Assembly: GCA_023100825.1 (NCBI GenBank)
Contig: CP095846.1
Span: 1,674,001 to 1,738,000, forward strand
Source of the DNA: Nocardioidaceae bacterium SCSIO 66511
Lineage (GTDB): Bacteria > Actinomycetota > Actinomycetes > Propionibacteriales > Nocardioidaceae
Direction: 5' to 3'
DNA: 64,000 nucleotides
Part shown: one piece after another, positions 18,459 through 27,061 of the stretch
Position numbering within the stretch: position 1 is the stretch's first letter
Layout of the letters: the number at the start of each line of letters is the position of its first letter
The notes under the pieces: model-generated
Database searches by the model: none
The model's input: only the letters and a program-made list of their open reading frames with translations
What the model was told of the DNA's origin: nothing
Translations under genes and position numbers: made by a program

Positions 18459-19127
18459 ATGACCGAACGCTCTGAACACCCCCGGCTCGCTCGCCAGGTC
18501 GGCGCGCGGGAAGGTGCGGCGTACAACTACGAGGGCTCGCGCGTGATGCTGCGGCGTGACCTCATCGGTACCGTCGACGTACCGAGCGGCGAGTTGCTGT
18601 TGTGCGACGCCGGGGGATCCACCGACGACTCGGTTGCCGTACGAGTCCCGCGCGGCAGCTATCGCGTATACGTCAACTCTTTTCGCGGCGAGTACGCCGA
18701 GGTGCGCGAGCCCATCACCGTGACGGTCGCTGTCCGTCTGCGAGAGACCGGCGGCATCACGTTCGCACCGCTCGGTGACTACGCGCTTTCGTTGCCCGTC
18801 GAAGATCCGGACGACCCGGAGGATGACGATCTGCATTTCGTCGGCGTCGACGCTGGTGCGGTGTGCGTCGTCGACCGCAAGACATGGGCAGCCGGTGACG
18901 GACTTCCGCTGCGCTCCGACCTCGTGGCAGAGCAGTTGACGCTGGCAGACGGGGCACGTGCGGTTGTGTCCTCGACCGGTCTCGGCGGCGGTGGTTATCC
19001 GGTATTCGGCGGGTACGACCTGCATGGCGAGCTCGCGGTCGTGTACGTGTCGTTCGACATGGTCTTCGAGGGCGAGCGTGAGTCGGCCTACGACGCCGCT
19101 TCGGGTACATCTGCGGCCCCATACTGA
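18459..19127 (+). CDS. DUF4241-like protein
   Basis: 222 residues, acidic, without signal peptide or membrane span. The pattern resembles DUF4241: DVPSGELLLCDAGG near the start, then VAVRVPRGSYRVYV, the middle GVDAGAVCVVDRKTW and the C-terminal GGGYPVFGGYDLHGELAVVYVSFDMVF. The family has no known biochemical role and sometimes appears near toxin-immunity loci. Here it follows the crotonase gene by 26 bp. The family call is from memory of the motif layout, so moderate confidence only. Confidence 0.6.
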   Translation: MTERSEHPRLARQVGAREGAAYNYEGSRVMLRRDLIGTVDVPSGELLLCDAGGSTDDSVAVRVPRGSYRVYVNSFRGEYAEVREPITVTVAVRLRETGGITFAPLGDYALSLPVEDPDDPEDDDLHFVGVDAGAVCVVDRKTWAAGDGLPLRSDLVAEQLTLADGARAVVSSTGLGGGGYPVFGGYDLHGELAVVYVSFDMVFEGERESAYDAASGTSAAPY

Positions 19128-19133
19128 GAGTTA

Positions 19134-19295
19134 GTGTCCTGCGTTTGAAGTGGTTTTACGGAAGGCGTCGTCCAGGTGGATGCATCCGCAAGGACGAGGA
19201 GGACGGGCATAGTCGGTCCTATTTCCGACGACGAGGACGCCGCGGGGCGCCGCCTGGGCGGCGAAAGACGTCAAGGTACTTCGAACGCAGGACAC
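19134..19295. mobile_element. MITE-like element with 18-bp inverted ends and TA flanks
   Basis: The left end GTGTCCTGCGTTTGAAGT (19134-19151) is the inverted complement of 19278-19295 with one mismatch. TA dinucleotides flank both sides (19132-19133 and 19296-19297), the target duplication of Tc1/IS630-type elements. The 162-bp unit is too short for a transposase. It would need a related IS630-family element elsewhere in the genome. It lies between the DUF4241 stop and the DUF393 start. Confidence 0.75.
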
Positions 19296-19300
19296 TAGGT

Positions 19301-19693
19301 ATGCCGGTCGCGACCTTCCTGTACGACGGAGACTGCGCGTTCTGCTCGAGCTGTGCGAGGTTCCTCGAGCGTCGGATCGCCCGCGGCGTCGACATCGTGC
19401 CGTGGCAGCGAGCCGATCTGGACCGGCTGGGGGTGACCGCGGCGGAGTGCGATCAGGCGGTGCAATGGATGAGCGCGGCAGGGTCGCACAGCTCAGGTCC
19501 GGAGGCGATCGCCGATGTCATGCGCGCTGGGCGTACGTGGGCTCGACCGATCGGCTGGTTCCTCGGCCGGTCACTCGTGCTCAGAATCGCGTGGCCCGCG
19601 TACCGATGGGTCTCGACGCACCGCGACAAGATGCCGGGAGGCACGGCGACGTGCGCCCTGCCGGCGGCCGACCGGTCCGACCCGCCCGAGTGA
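19301..19693 (+). CDS. DUF393 (thiol-disulfide DCC family) protein
   Basis: 130 residues, the standard DUF393 length. The family motif FLYDGDCAFCSSCARFLERR gives the D-x-x-C-x-x-C signature and suggests a thioredoxin-like fold, with reaction unknown. The conserved WQRADLDRLGV and the C-terminal VSTHRDKMPGG also match. The ATG is 5 bases after the MITE-like element. No ribosome site stands just before it. Removing the element would place GAGAG 7 bases upstream, so expression may have been altered by the insertion. Confidence 0.85.
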   Translation: MPVATFLYDGDCAFCSSCARFLERRIARGVDIVPWQRADLDRLGVTAAECDQAVQWMSAAGSHSSGPEAIADVMRAGRTWARPIGWFLGRSLVLRIAWPAYRWVSTHRDKMPGGTATCALPAADRSDPPE

Positions 19694-19746
19694 GGCATGC
19701 CGTCGCCAGGTGCGCACCCGTTGCGTAACGGTGCGAGGATGCCGTC

Positions 19747-21627
19747 ATGGGTGCATACGAAGAGACCTACGCGCGCAGTATCGACGACCCGGCGGGCTTC
19801 TGGCGTGACGCGGCCGGTCTGGTCGACTGGATAAGACGCCCGAAGCAGATCCTCGACGACTCGCGCCCGCCGTTCTACCGCTGGTATCCCGACGCCACCC
19901 TGAACACCTGCTACAACGCACTCGACCGGCATGTGGTCGCCGGTCGTGCCGACCAGCTCGCGCTCATCCACGACAGTCCCGTGACGGGCGACGTGCGCAC
20001 CCTCACGTACGCCGAGATGGTCGAGCAGGTGGCGGCGTTCGCCGGTGCGTTGCGAACCCTCGGCGTCGACAAGGGCGACCGCGTGCTCATCTACCTACCG
20101 ATGGTCCCGGAGGCGGCGATCGCGATGCTCGCGTGCGCGCGTATCGGCGCTGTCCACGCCGTTGTCTTCGGAGGCTTCGCCCCCAGCGAGCTGGCCGTAC
20201 GCATCGACGACACCCGGCCCACGGTGATCGTCTCCGCCTCCTGCGGGATCGAGCCTTCGCGGGTGATCGAATACAAGCCGATGCTCGACGAGGCGATCGA
20301 ACTCGCTGCACACGAGCCGGAGTCGTGCGTGATCCTGCAACGTGAGCAGGCCGTTGCCGATCTGATCGATGGGCGTGACATCGACTTCGATACGGCGATG
20401 AAGATCGGGCGCGCCGATCCGGCCGGCTGCGTCGCGGTCGCGGCCACCGACCCGTTGTACATCCTCCACACCTCCGGTACGACAGGTAGACCGAAGGGCA
20501 TCGTTCGCGACAACGGCGGGCATGCGGTCGCGTTGACCTGGTCGATGCGCAACATCTACGACGTCGGCCCGGGCGAGGTGATGTGGGCCGCGTCCGACGT
20601 GGGCTGGGTCGTCGGCCACTCCTACATCGTGTACGCGCCGCTGCTCGCGGGAGCGACGACGGTGATGTACGAAGGCAAACCGGTCGGCACGCCCGATGCG
20701 GGAGCGTTCTGGCGGGTGATCGAGCAGCACGGGGTCGATGTGCTGTTCACGGCGCCGACCGCGTTCCGCGCGATCAGGAAGGTCGATCCGCGAGCCTCCC
20801 TGCTCGCCGACTACGACACGTCCAGCCTGCGTACGTTGTTTCTCGCGGGCGAGCGGCTGGACCCCGACACCTACGAGTGGGCGAGCAAGGTGCTCGGCGT
20901 ACCGGTCGTCGACAACTGGTGGCAGACCGAGACCGGCTGGCCCATCGTCGCGAACCTCCGCGGGTTGGAGCCGCTTCCGCTCAAGGCGGGCTCACCCTCG
21001 GTGCGCGTACCCGGCTATGACGTGCGCATCCTCGATGAGCGTGGCGACGAGGTCGCGCCGGGCACCGAAGGGGCGATCTGCCTGAAGCTTCCAATGCCGC
21101 CGGGCACGCTGCCGAGTCTGTGGGAGGACGACGACCGGTACGTCGCGTCGTACCTCTCGGGGTACGACGGCTACTACCTGTCCGGCGACGGGGGAATGAT
21201 CGATGACGACGGTTATGTGTACGTACTCGGGCGTACCGACGATGTGATCAACGTGGCGGGGCACCGGTTGTCGACCGGATCGATGGAGGCGGTGATCGCG
21301 GAGCATCCGGCAGTCGCCGAATGCGCGGTCGTCGGCGTGGCCGAGGAGCTCAAGGGTCAGGAGCCGCGTGGGTACGTCGTGCTGAAGTCGGGCGTCGAGA
21401 TCGACCCCGAGACGCTCGCCGCGGAGCTCGTTGCGTCGGTCCGGGCGAAGATCGGCGCCGTCGCGGCATTCAAGAGCGTCACGGTCGTACCGGCTCTGCC
21501 GAAGACCCGCTCCGGTAAGATCCTGCGCCGTTCGATGCGCGAGATAGTCGATTCCGGATCGACGAGCGCCCCGTCGACGATCGAGGATCCGTCCGTACTC
21601 GACACCATCGCCCCGCTCCTACGCTGA
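19747..21627 (+). CDS. prpE: Propionyl/acetyl-CoA synthetase (AMP-forming)
   Basis: 626 residues. It is an acyl-adenylate ligase: DDPAGFWRDAA opens the protein, LHTSGTTGRPKGIVRDNGGH is the P-loop-like A3 region, and K591 in TRSGKILRR is the acylation-control lysine. The segment WAASDVGWVVGHSYIVYAPL is typical of PrpE as well as Acs. Length and the RDNGGH block favour propionate-CoA ligase, but the acid specificity is not proved. It activates short fatty acids in the cytosol. Its stop lies inside the first unit of a repeat region. Confidence 0.85.
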   Translation: MGAYEETYARSIDDPAGFWRDAAGLVDWIRRPKQILDDSRPPFYRWYPDATLNTCYNALDRHVVAGRADQLALIHDSPVTGDVRTLTYAEMVEQVAAFAGALRTLGVDKGDRVLIYLPMVPEAAIAMLACARIGAVHAVVFGGFAPSELAVRIDDTRPTVIVSASCGIEPSRVIEYKPMLDEAIELAAHEPESCVILQREQAVADLIDGRDIDFDTAMKIGRADPAGCVAVAATDPLYILHTSGTTGRPKGIVRDNGGHAVALTWSMRNIYDVGPGEVMWAASDVGWVVGHSYIVYAPLLAGATTVMYEGKPVGTPDAGAFWRVIEQHGVDVLFTAPTAFRAIRKVDPRASLLADYDTSSLRTLFLAGERLDPDTYEWASKVLGVPVVDNWWQTETGWPIVANLRGLEPLPLKAGSPSVRVPGYDVRILDERGDEVAPGTEGAICLKLPMPPGTLPSLWEDDDRYVASYLSGYDGYYLSGDGGMIDDDGYVYVLGRTDDVINVAGHRLSTGSMEAVIAEHPAVAECAVVGVAEELKGQEPRGYVVLKSGVEIDPETLAAELVASVRAKIGAVAAFKSVTVVPALPKTRSGKILRRSMREIVDSGSTSAPSTIEDPSVLDTIAPLLR

Positions 21628-21752
21628 CACGTGACTAGTACCCCGGTGAGACGTGACTAGTACCCCGCTGACACGTGACTACCGCAGTGTGAAATCCACG
21701 TGTGGGCAGGGCACTTCTCACGTGTCAGCGGGGTGTTTCTCACGTGTCAGCG
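21622..21752. repeat. Direct and inverted CTGACACGTGA repeats at a convergent junction
   Basis: Three head-to-tail units of about 22 bp (CGCTGACACGTGACTAGTA and variants, starting 21622, 21644 and 21666) are followed by two inverted units (TCACGTGTCAGCGGGG near 21718 and TCACGTGTCAGCGG near 21740). The array spans the gap between prpE and the Lrp gene and can fold into long hairpins on either strand. It may serve as a two-way terminator. The same core recurs at 46774-46872. Confidence 0.7.
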
Positions 21753-22220
21753 GACGCCCCAGGAGTACGTCTGCTTGCGCAGTTTCAGATAGACGAAGGT
21801 CTCCGTACGCTGCACTCCGTCGATCGCCCGGATGCGGTTGCTGATGATCTCGAGCAGCGCGTCATCGCTCTCGCAGACCACCTCGGCCAGTAGGTCGAAC
21901 CCGCCGGCGGTGATCACCACGTAGTCGATCTCGGTGAGGTCGGCGAGCTTGTCGGCGATCGGCTCGATCGGCCCGTCGGCGGTGATCCCGATCATCGCCT
22001 GTCTGTCGAAACCGACCTCGAGCGGATCGGTGACGGCTACGATCTGCATAGCGCCACTTTCGATCAGCCGCTGGACGCGCTGACGCACCGCTGCCTCGGA
22101 GAGGCCGACCGCCTTGCCGATGGCCGCGTACGGCCGACGCCCGTCGACCTGTAGCTGCTCGATGATGCCCTTCGACACCTCGTCGAGGACGACGCCGCTG
22201 CTCGATCTGCGTTCGGTCAT
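21747..22220 (-). CDS. Lrp/AsnC family transcriptional regulator
   Basis: 157 residues. An N-terminal helix-turn-helix (about 15-60: LDEVSKGIIEQLQVDGRR ... SEAAVRQRVQRLIE) precedes a RAM effector domain (about 70-150) containing VVITAGGFDLLAEVVC. Lrp-type proteins sense amino acids or related small molecules as octamers. ATG 22220 is chosen; ATG 22241 would add 7 residues. It is divergent from the aldehyde dehydrogenase operon across 147 bp and probably controls it. The effector may be a polyamine-derived amino acid, which is an inference. Confidence 0.88.
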   Translation of the reverse strand: MTERRSSSGVVLDEVSKGIIEQLQVDGRRPYAAIGKAVGLSEAAVRQRVQRLIESGAMQIVAVTDPLEVGFDRQAMIGITADGPIEPIADKLADLTEIDYVVITAGGFDLLAEVVCESDDALLEIISNRIRAIDGVQRTETFVYLKLRKQTYSWGVR

Positions 22221-22367
22221 TCGCACATCCTGCCTCATCACTGGCCGACCTATGGATTTCGTTGCGAACTGGGATCATAACAACCGAATCGCTTGTCGAC
22301 CGCCGACGAGTTTGCGACTATACGTTGTGACGCCGCTCACGTACGTCGTCCGGAGGAGTTACCAGCA
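22221..22367. promoter_or_regulatory. Divergent control region between Lrp gene and polyamine operon
   Basis: This 147-bp gap must hold both promoters. It is less GC-rich than its surroundings, with GGATCATAACAACC and ACTATACGTTGTGAC as AT-rich patches of the kind Lrp proteins bind. A strong GGAGGAG site lies 10 bases before GTG 22368. No exact operator could be defined by eye. Confidence 0.4.
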
Positions 22368-23873
22368 GTGTTCGACAACGGTCATCAGTACATCGCGGGC
22401 GAGTACCGCGCCGGCACGGGGGAGCGGGAGGTCGACATCGTCAACCCCGCGACGGGAGCGGTGCTCGCAACGCCCGACCTCGCGTCGACCGACGACGTCG
22501 ACCGGGCAGTACGCGCCGCTCGCGACGCGTACGCCGACTGGTCGACGGCGACACCTGCCGCGCGGTCGGATCTGATGCACGCCTTCGCCGCGGAGTTACG
22601 TACGCGTGAAGAGTCGCTCGCGCAGGCGGAGACGCTGCAGACCGGCAAGCCGATCCGGATGTCGCGCGAGTTCGACATCGCGGGAAGTATCGACAACGTC
22701 GCCTTCTTCGCAGGCATGGCCCGCCACCTGCCCGGGCTCGCGAGTGGTGAGTATTCCGGCGAGCACACCTCCACCATCCGGCGCGAGCCGATCGGAGTCG
22801 TCGGCTCGATCGCGCCATGGAACTACCCCTTGCAGATGGCGGCCTGGAAGGTTCTTCCGGCGATCGCCGCCGGCAACACCATCGTGCTCAAGGCGGCCGA
22901 GATCACCCCGTACACCTCGCTGATGTTTGCCGAGGCGGCAAGTGCGGCGGGCATTCCCGGGGGCGTCATCAACGTGCTCACCGGCACCGGTCCCGCTGCC
23001 GGCGAGGCACTCGTCGGTCACCGCGATGTGTCGATGGTCAGCTTCACCGGGTCGACGGCCGTAGGCTCTCGGGTCGGCGCGATCGCTGCCGGTGCTGCGA
23101 AGCGCGTCCACCTCGAGCTCGGCGGCAAGGCGCCGTTTGTGGTCTTCGACGACGCCGACCTCGAAGCGGCGATCCACGGAGCGGTCGCCGGTTCCTGCCT
23201 CAACACCGGTCAGGACTGCACCGCTGCAACGCGAGCCATCGTGCACGAGTCGCTGTACGACGACTTCTGTGCGGGTGTCGCCGACCTCATGGCGTCCATG
23301 CGACTGGGAGACCCGCACGACGACGACACCGACATCGGTCCGCTCTCGTCGCAGCGCCATCTCGAGCGCGTGCGTACCCATGTCGAGAAGGCGAAGGCCG
23401 ACGGCGCCACCGTGCGGAGCGGCTCGCTGCCGCGCGATCCCGAGTTCGCTTCCGGGTCGTACTTCCCGCCGACGCTGGTCTCCGGCATCGACCGCGATGC
23501 GGCGATCATGCGTGACGAGGTGTTCGGCCCGGTGCTGGCGGCTGTGTCGTTCGGCACCGACGACGAGGCGATCGACATCGCGAACGACACCCCGTATGGC
23601 CTCGCGGCGTCAGCATGGACGCGTGACCTCAACCGGGCCAACCGGGCGAGCCGCGAGATCGAGGCCGGCTGCGTGTGGGTCAACGACCACATCCCGATCA
23701 TCTCGGAGATGCCGCACGGAGGCTTCAAGCAGTCCGGATTCGGCAAAGACATGAGCGCGTACTCGTTCGAGGAGTACACCCAGATCAAACACGTCATGGT
23801 CGACAACACCGCCGTGCCCCGCAAGGACTGGCATCGCATCGTGTTCGCCGACCGCTCGACGGGAGGCAGCTGA
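22368..23873 (+). CDS. Gamma-aminobutyraldehyde dehydrogenase-like aldehyde dehydrogenase
   Basis: 501 residues. It is an NAD(P)-dependent aldehyde dehydrogenase with catalytic C284 in [11 protein letters not shown] and general base E250 in LELGGKAPF. The segment IAPWNYPLQMAAWK and the TAATR context resemble aminobutyraldehyde dehydrogenases (YdcW/PatD, PuuC-like). With the downstream PotABCD and amine oxidase genes it should oxidise aminoaldehydes made from putrescine. GTG 22368 has an ideal ribosome site; starting upstream at 22293 is unlikely. The TGATG overlap with the PotD gene couples them. Confidence 0.88.
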   Translation: MFDNGHQYIAGEYRAGTGEREVDIVNPATGAVLATPDLASTDDVDRAVRAARDAYADWSTATPAARSDLMHAFAAELRTREESLAQAETLQTGKPIRMSREFDIAGSIDNVAFFAGMARHLPGLASGEYSGEHTSTIRREPIGVVGSIAPWNYPLQMAAWKVLPAIAAGNTIVLKAAEITPYTSLMFAEAASAAGIPGGVINVLTGTGPAAGEALVGHRDVSMVSFTGSTAVGSRVGAIAAGAAKRVHLELGGKAPFVVFDDADLEAAIHGAVAGSCLNTGQDCTAATRAIVHESLYDDFCAGVADLMASMRLGDPHDDDTDIGPLSSQRHLERVRTHVEKAKADGATVRSGSLPRDPEFASGSYFPPTLVSGIDRDAAIMRDEVFGPVLAAVSFGTDDEAIDIANDTPYGLAASAWTRDLNRANRASREIEAGCVWVNDHIPIISEMPHGGFKQSGFGKDMSAYSFEEYTQIKHVMVDNTAVPRKDWHRIVFADRSTGGS

Positions 23874-25036
23874 TGGGCAGAGTCAGCAGGCGTACGCTCC
23901 TGCGCGGCGCGGGTGCAACGGCATTCGGCGTCGGCAGTCTCGCGGTGCTACCGCTGTTCGACGCGCCGGGTACGCGCATCGAGGCGGGTACGTGCGTGAG
24001 CACGGATCTGTCGGACACCCAGCCCGACCTGATCATCTCGAACTGGCCCGCGTACATCGACCCGCCGAACAAGAAGGGTTCGACGCTTCGTACGTTCGAG
24101 GAACGCACCGGTATCTCCGTCACGTACAACGTCGACTACAACGACAATGCGGAGTTCTACGCGAAGGTGCGCAACCAGCTCGGTGCGTGCGAGCCGGTGA
24201 AGCGCGACATGTTCGTGTCCACCGACTGGATGGCCGCCCGGATGGTGAACTCGGGCTGGATCCAGAAGCTCGACGCGAGTCGCGTGCCCAACCTGCACGA
24301 CAACCTGCTGCCGTCGTTGAAGGACAAGAAGTGGGATCCCGACCGGGAGTACTCCGCGCCGTGGCAGAGCGGGCTCACCGGCATCGCCTACAACGCCGCG
24401 AAGACCGACGAGCTCAAGTCGTTCGAGGAGCTGCTCACCCGCAGCGACCTCAAGGGCAGAGTCACGCTCCTGTCGGAGATGTACGACACGATGATCTTCA
24501 TGCTGATCCGAGTGGGCGCCGACCCGCTCGACTTCGACGACACCGAGTGGGAGAACGCGATCGACAACCTGCGGGAAGTCGTCGACTCCGGTCAGATCCG
24601 GGCATTCACCGGCAATGAGTATCTGCAGGATCTCCAGTCCGGCAACATCGTGGCCTGCGAGGCGTGGTCGGGCGACATCATCCAGGCCCAGTTCGACAAT
24701 CCCGATATCAAGTTCGTCGTGCCCGAGGAGGGCTTGTCGCTGTGGAGCGACAACATGATCGTGCCCAACAAGGCCGACCACTTGGGCAACGCCGAAGAGT
24801 GGATCGACTACTACTACGAGCCCGAGGTGGCCGCGAAGCTCGCCGCCTGGGTCAACTACATCTGCCCCGTGAAGGGTGCGCGCGAGGCGATGGAGAAGGT
24901 CGACCCGAGCCTGGTCGACAACGCACTGATCTTCCCCGACGAAGAGATGCTGGCGAACGCCGTCGACCTGATGCCGCTCGATGCGGATCAGACCCGCAGA
25001 TACGAAGGAGACTGGGCCGATGTCACAGGTGGATAG
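23873..25036 (+). CDS. Polyamine ABC transporter substrate-binding protein (PotD-like)
   Basis: 387 residues. The N-terminus SRRTLLRGAGATAFGVG has a twin-arginine pattern with a hydrophobic stretch, so Tat export is likely. The PotD-type start of the mature protein reads DLIISNWPAYIDP, and further typical segments are GLTGIAYN and AWSGDII. It binds spermidine or putrescine outside the cell and delivers it to the PotB-PotC channel. No clear lipobox is seen. The start overlaps the dehydrogenase stop, and the end overlaps the ATPase gene by 17 bp. Confidence 0.88.
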   Translation: MGRVSRRTLLRGAGATAFGVGSLAVLPLFDAPGTRIEAGTCVSTDLSDTQPDLIISNWPAYIDPPNKKGSTLRTFEERTGISVTYNVDYNDNAEFYAKVRNQLGACEPVKRDMFVSTDWMAARMVNSGWIQKLDASRVPNLHDNLLPSLKDKKWDPDREYSAPWQSGLTGIAYNAAKTDELKSFEELLTRSDLKGRVTLLSEMYDTMIFMLIRVGADPLDFDDTEWENAIDNLREVVDSGQIRAFTGNEYLQDLQSGNIVACEAWSGDIIQAQFDNPDIKFVVPEEGLSLWSDNMIVPNKADHLGNAEEWIDYYYEPEVAAKLAAWVNYICPVKGAREAMEKVDPSLVDNALIFPDEEMLANAVDLMPLDADQTRRYEGDWADVTGG

Positions 25037-26174
25037 CGACGCGAGCACCGAGAAGGGCGACCTGAGAATCGAGTCTTTGACCAAGGATTTCGGCACCTTC
25101 ACTGCCGTCAAGAGCATCGACTTGGTCGTACCGCAGGGCGACTTCTTCGCGCTGCTCGGCCCGTCCGGATGCGGTAAGACCACGACCCTTCGCATGGTCG
25201 CGGGTCTGGAGGTTCCGACGTCCGGCCGCATCCTGCTCGGTGACCGAGAGGTGACGTACGAGAAGCCGTACCGTCGCCCAGTCAACACGGTGTTCCAGAA
25301 CTACGCGCTCTTCCCGCATCTCGACATCTTCGAGAACGTCGCATTCGGTCTGCGGCGCCGCAAGGTCAAGAACGTACGCGATCGGGTACAGCAGCTGCTC
25401 GAGTTGGTCGAACTCGAGTCCCAGGCCAAGAAGAAGCCGTCGCAGCTGTCCGGCGGTCAGCAGCAGCGGGTCGCGCTCGCGCGGGCGTTGATCAACGAGC
25501 CCGAGGTATTGCTCCTCGACGAGCCGCTCGGCGCACTTGATCTCAAGCTACGCAGGGCGATGCAGATCGAGCTCAAGCGGATCCAGACCGAGGTCGGCCT
25601 CACGTTCGTACACGTCACCCACGACCAGGAGGAGGCCATGACGATGGCCGACACCATCGCGGTGATGAACGGAGGTGTGATCGAGCAGATGGGTCCGCCG
25701 TCGGTGCTGTACGACAACCCGGCAACGACGTTCGTCGCCAACTTCCTCGGCCAGTCGAACCTCATCGCCGGGCAGATCGTCGGCAACGACAGCGCCTCGT
25801 ACGTCGTAGAGATGGCCGGTACGAAAGCCTCAATCCCCAAGGAGCGCTCGCATACCGACTCCGGCTCGGGCTGGGTCGGCATTCGCCCGGAGAAGGTGCT
25901 GATCTCCGAGGTCGACGGCGAGCTCGACGCACCGGGCAACCGGATCCCCGGCGGCGTCATCTCCGATGTGAGCTTTGTCGGCGTCAGCACGCAGTACCTC
26001 GTCGAGATGCCGTGGGGTCAGGAGCTGATGGTCTTCGAACAGAACACCGGCAGCCGAGGCCTCTTCCAGGTCGGCACACCCGTCGACCTGTCGTGGCGAC
26101 CCGAGTACGCGTTCCTGCTCGACGCCGACCAGGACGTCAGCGCCGGACGACAGCTCGAGGATGCGCCGGCATGA
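25020..26174 (+). CDS. potA: Polyamine ABC transporter ATPase (PotA-like)
   Basis: 384 residues. The ATPase core holds Walker A GPSGCGKTT, Q-loop QNYALFPH, signature LSGGQQQRVALARAL, Walker B LLLDEPLGALD and the H-loop THDQEEA. The C-terminal TOBE domain (about 280-370) contains GIRPEKV. It powers uptake through the neighbouring PotB/PotC permeases. ATG 25020 lies inside the end of the PotD gene with a GAAGGAG site 9 bases before it. The stop overlaps the next start. Confidence 0.93.
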   Translation: MSQVDSDASTEKGDLRIESLTKDFGTFTAVKSIDLVVPQGDFFALLGPSGCGKTTTLRMVAGLEVPTSGRILLGDREVTYEKPYRRPVNTVFQNYALFPHLDIFENVAFGLRRRKVKNVRDRVQQLLELVELESQAKKKPSQLSGGQQQRVALARALINEPEVLLLDEPLGALDLKLRRAMQIELKRIQTEVGLTFVHVTHDQEEAMTMADTIAVMNGGVIEQMGPPSVLYDNPATTFVANFLGQSNLIAGQIVGNDSASYVVEMAGTKASIPKERSHTDSGSGWVGIRPEKVLISEVDGELDAPGNRIPGGVISDVSFVGVSTQYLVEMPWGQELMVFEQNTGSRGLFQVGTPVDLSWRPEYAFLLDADQDVSAGRQLEDAPA

Positions 26175-27061
26175 GCACCGACGTACGCGAGACGCCCGGG
26201 GAGGCAGGCGTCCGACGCCGCAGGATCCCGACCGGCTACCTGCTGATGATCCCGGGCATCATCTGGCTGTTCGTTTTCTTCGTCGTACCGTTCTACTCAC
26301 TTGTCGCGACGAGCCTGTACGACCCTGACGGCTCAGTGCTCGACGGGTACGAGATGACCTGGCATGTCGGCAACTATGTCGATGCGCTGAGTGAGTACTG
26401 GGGTCCGCTCGTACGCTCCCTCGTCTACGGCGGCATCGCCACGTTGCTGTGCCTGATCATCGGCTACGTGCTCGCGTACGCGATCGCCTTCAAGGCGGGG
26501 CGTTGGAAGAACCTCATGCTGGTGTTGGTGATCGCGCCGTTCTTCACCAGCTTCCTCGTACGCACGCTGTCGTGGAAGCTGATCCTCGCCGACGACGGCT
26601 GGGTCGTGAACACCCTGCAGTTCCTGCAGATCGTCGGCGACGAGGGCAGGGTGCTGGCCACGCCGGTCGCCGTCGTCGCCGGCCTCACGTACAACTTCCT
26701 GCCGTTCATGGTGCTGCCGCTGTACGCCAGCCTGGAGAAGATCGACGGCCGCCTGATCGAGGCAGCGACCGACCTGTACGCGTCGCCGGCGCGTGGGTTC
26801 TGGAAGGTGACGTGGCCGCTGTCGATGCCGGGTGTCGTCGCGGGCACGCTGCTGACGTTCATTCCGGCGGCGGGCGACTACATCAACGCCCAGCTGCTCG
26901 GCAGCCCCAACGAGCGGATGGTGGGCAGCGTGATCCAGAACCTCTTCACCGACGCGGGCGACTACCCGGCCGCAGGCGCGATGTCGATCACCCTGATGGC
27001 GCTGATCGTGGTGATGGTCGTGGTCTATGCACGCCGGTCCGGAGCGGAGGACCTCGTATGA
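26171..27061 (+). CDS. potB: Polyamine ABC transporter permease (PotB-like)
   Basis: 296 residues with six predicted membrane spans. The inner-membrane permease has the ABC coupling EAA-like segment EAATDLYASPARGFWKVTWPL near residues 190-215. Other landmarks are the first span with IPGIIWLFVFFVVPF and the conserved FFTSFLVRTLSWK. An N-terminal basic tail (VRRRRIPTG) stays in the cytosol. ATGA overlaps link it with PotA upstream and PotC downstream. Confidence 0.92.
   Translation: MSTDVRETPGEAGVRRRRIPTGYLLMIPGIIWLFVFFVVPFYSLVATSLYDPDGSVLDGYEMTWHVGNYVDALSEYWGPLVRSLVYGGIATLLCLIIGYVLAYAIAFKAGRWKNLMLVLVIAPFFTSFLVRTLSWKLILADDGWVVNTLQFLQIVGDEGRVLATPVAVVAGLTYNFLPFMVLPLYASLEKIDGRLIEAATDLYASPARGFWKVTWPLSMPGVVAGTLLTFIPAAGDYINAQLLGSPNERMVGSVIQNLFTDAGDYPAAGAMSITLMALIVVMVVVYARRSGAEDLV

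Noticed and set aside
21622-21752. CRISPR-like array
   Set aside because: Only three direct units without unique spacers, plus inverted units, and no cas genes nearby.
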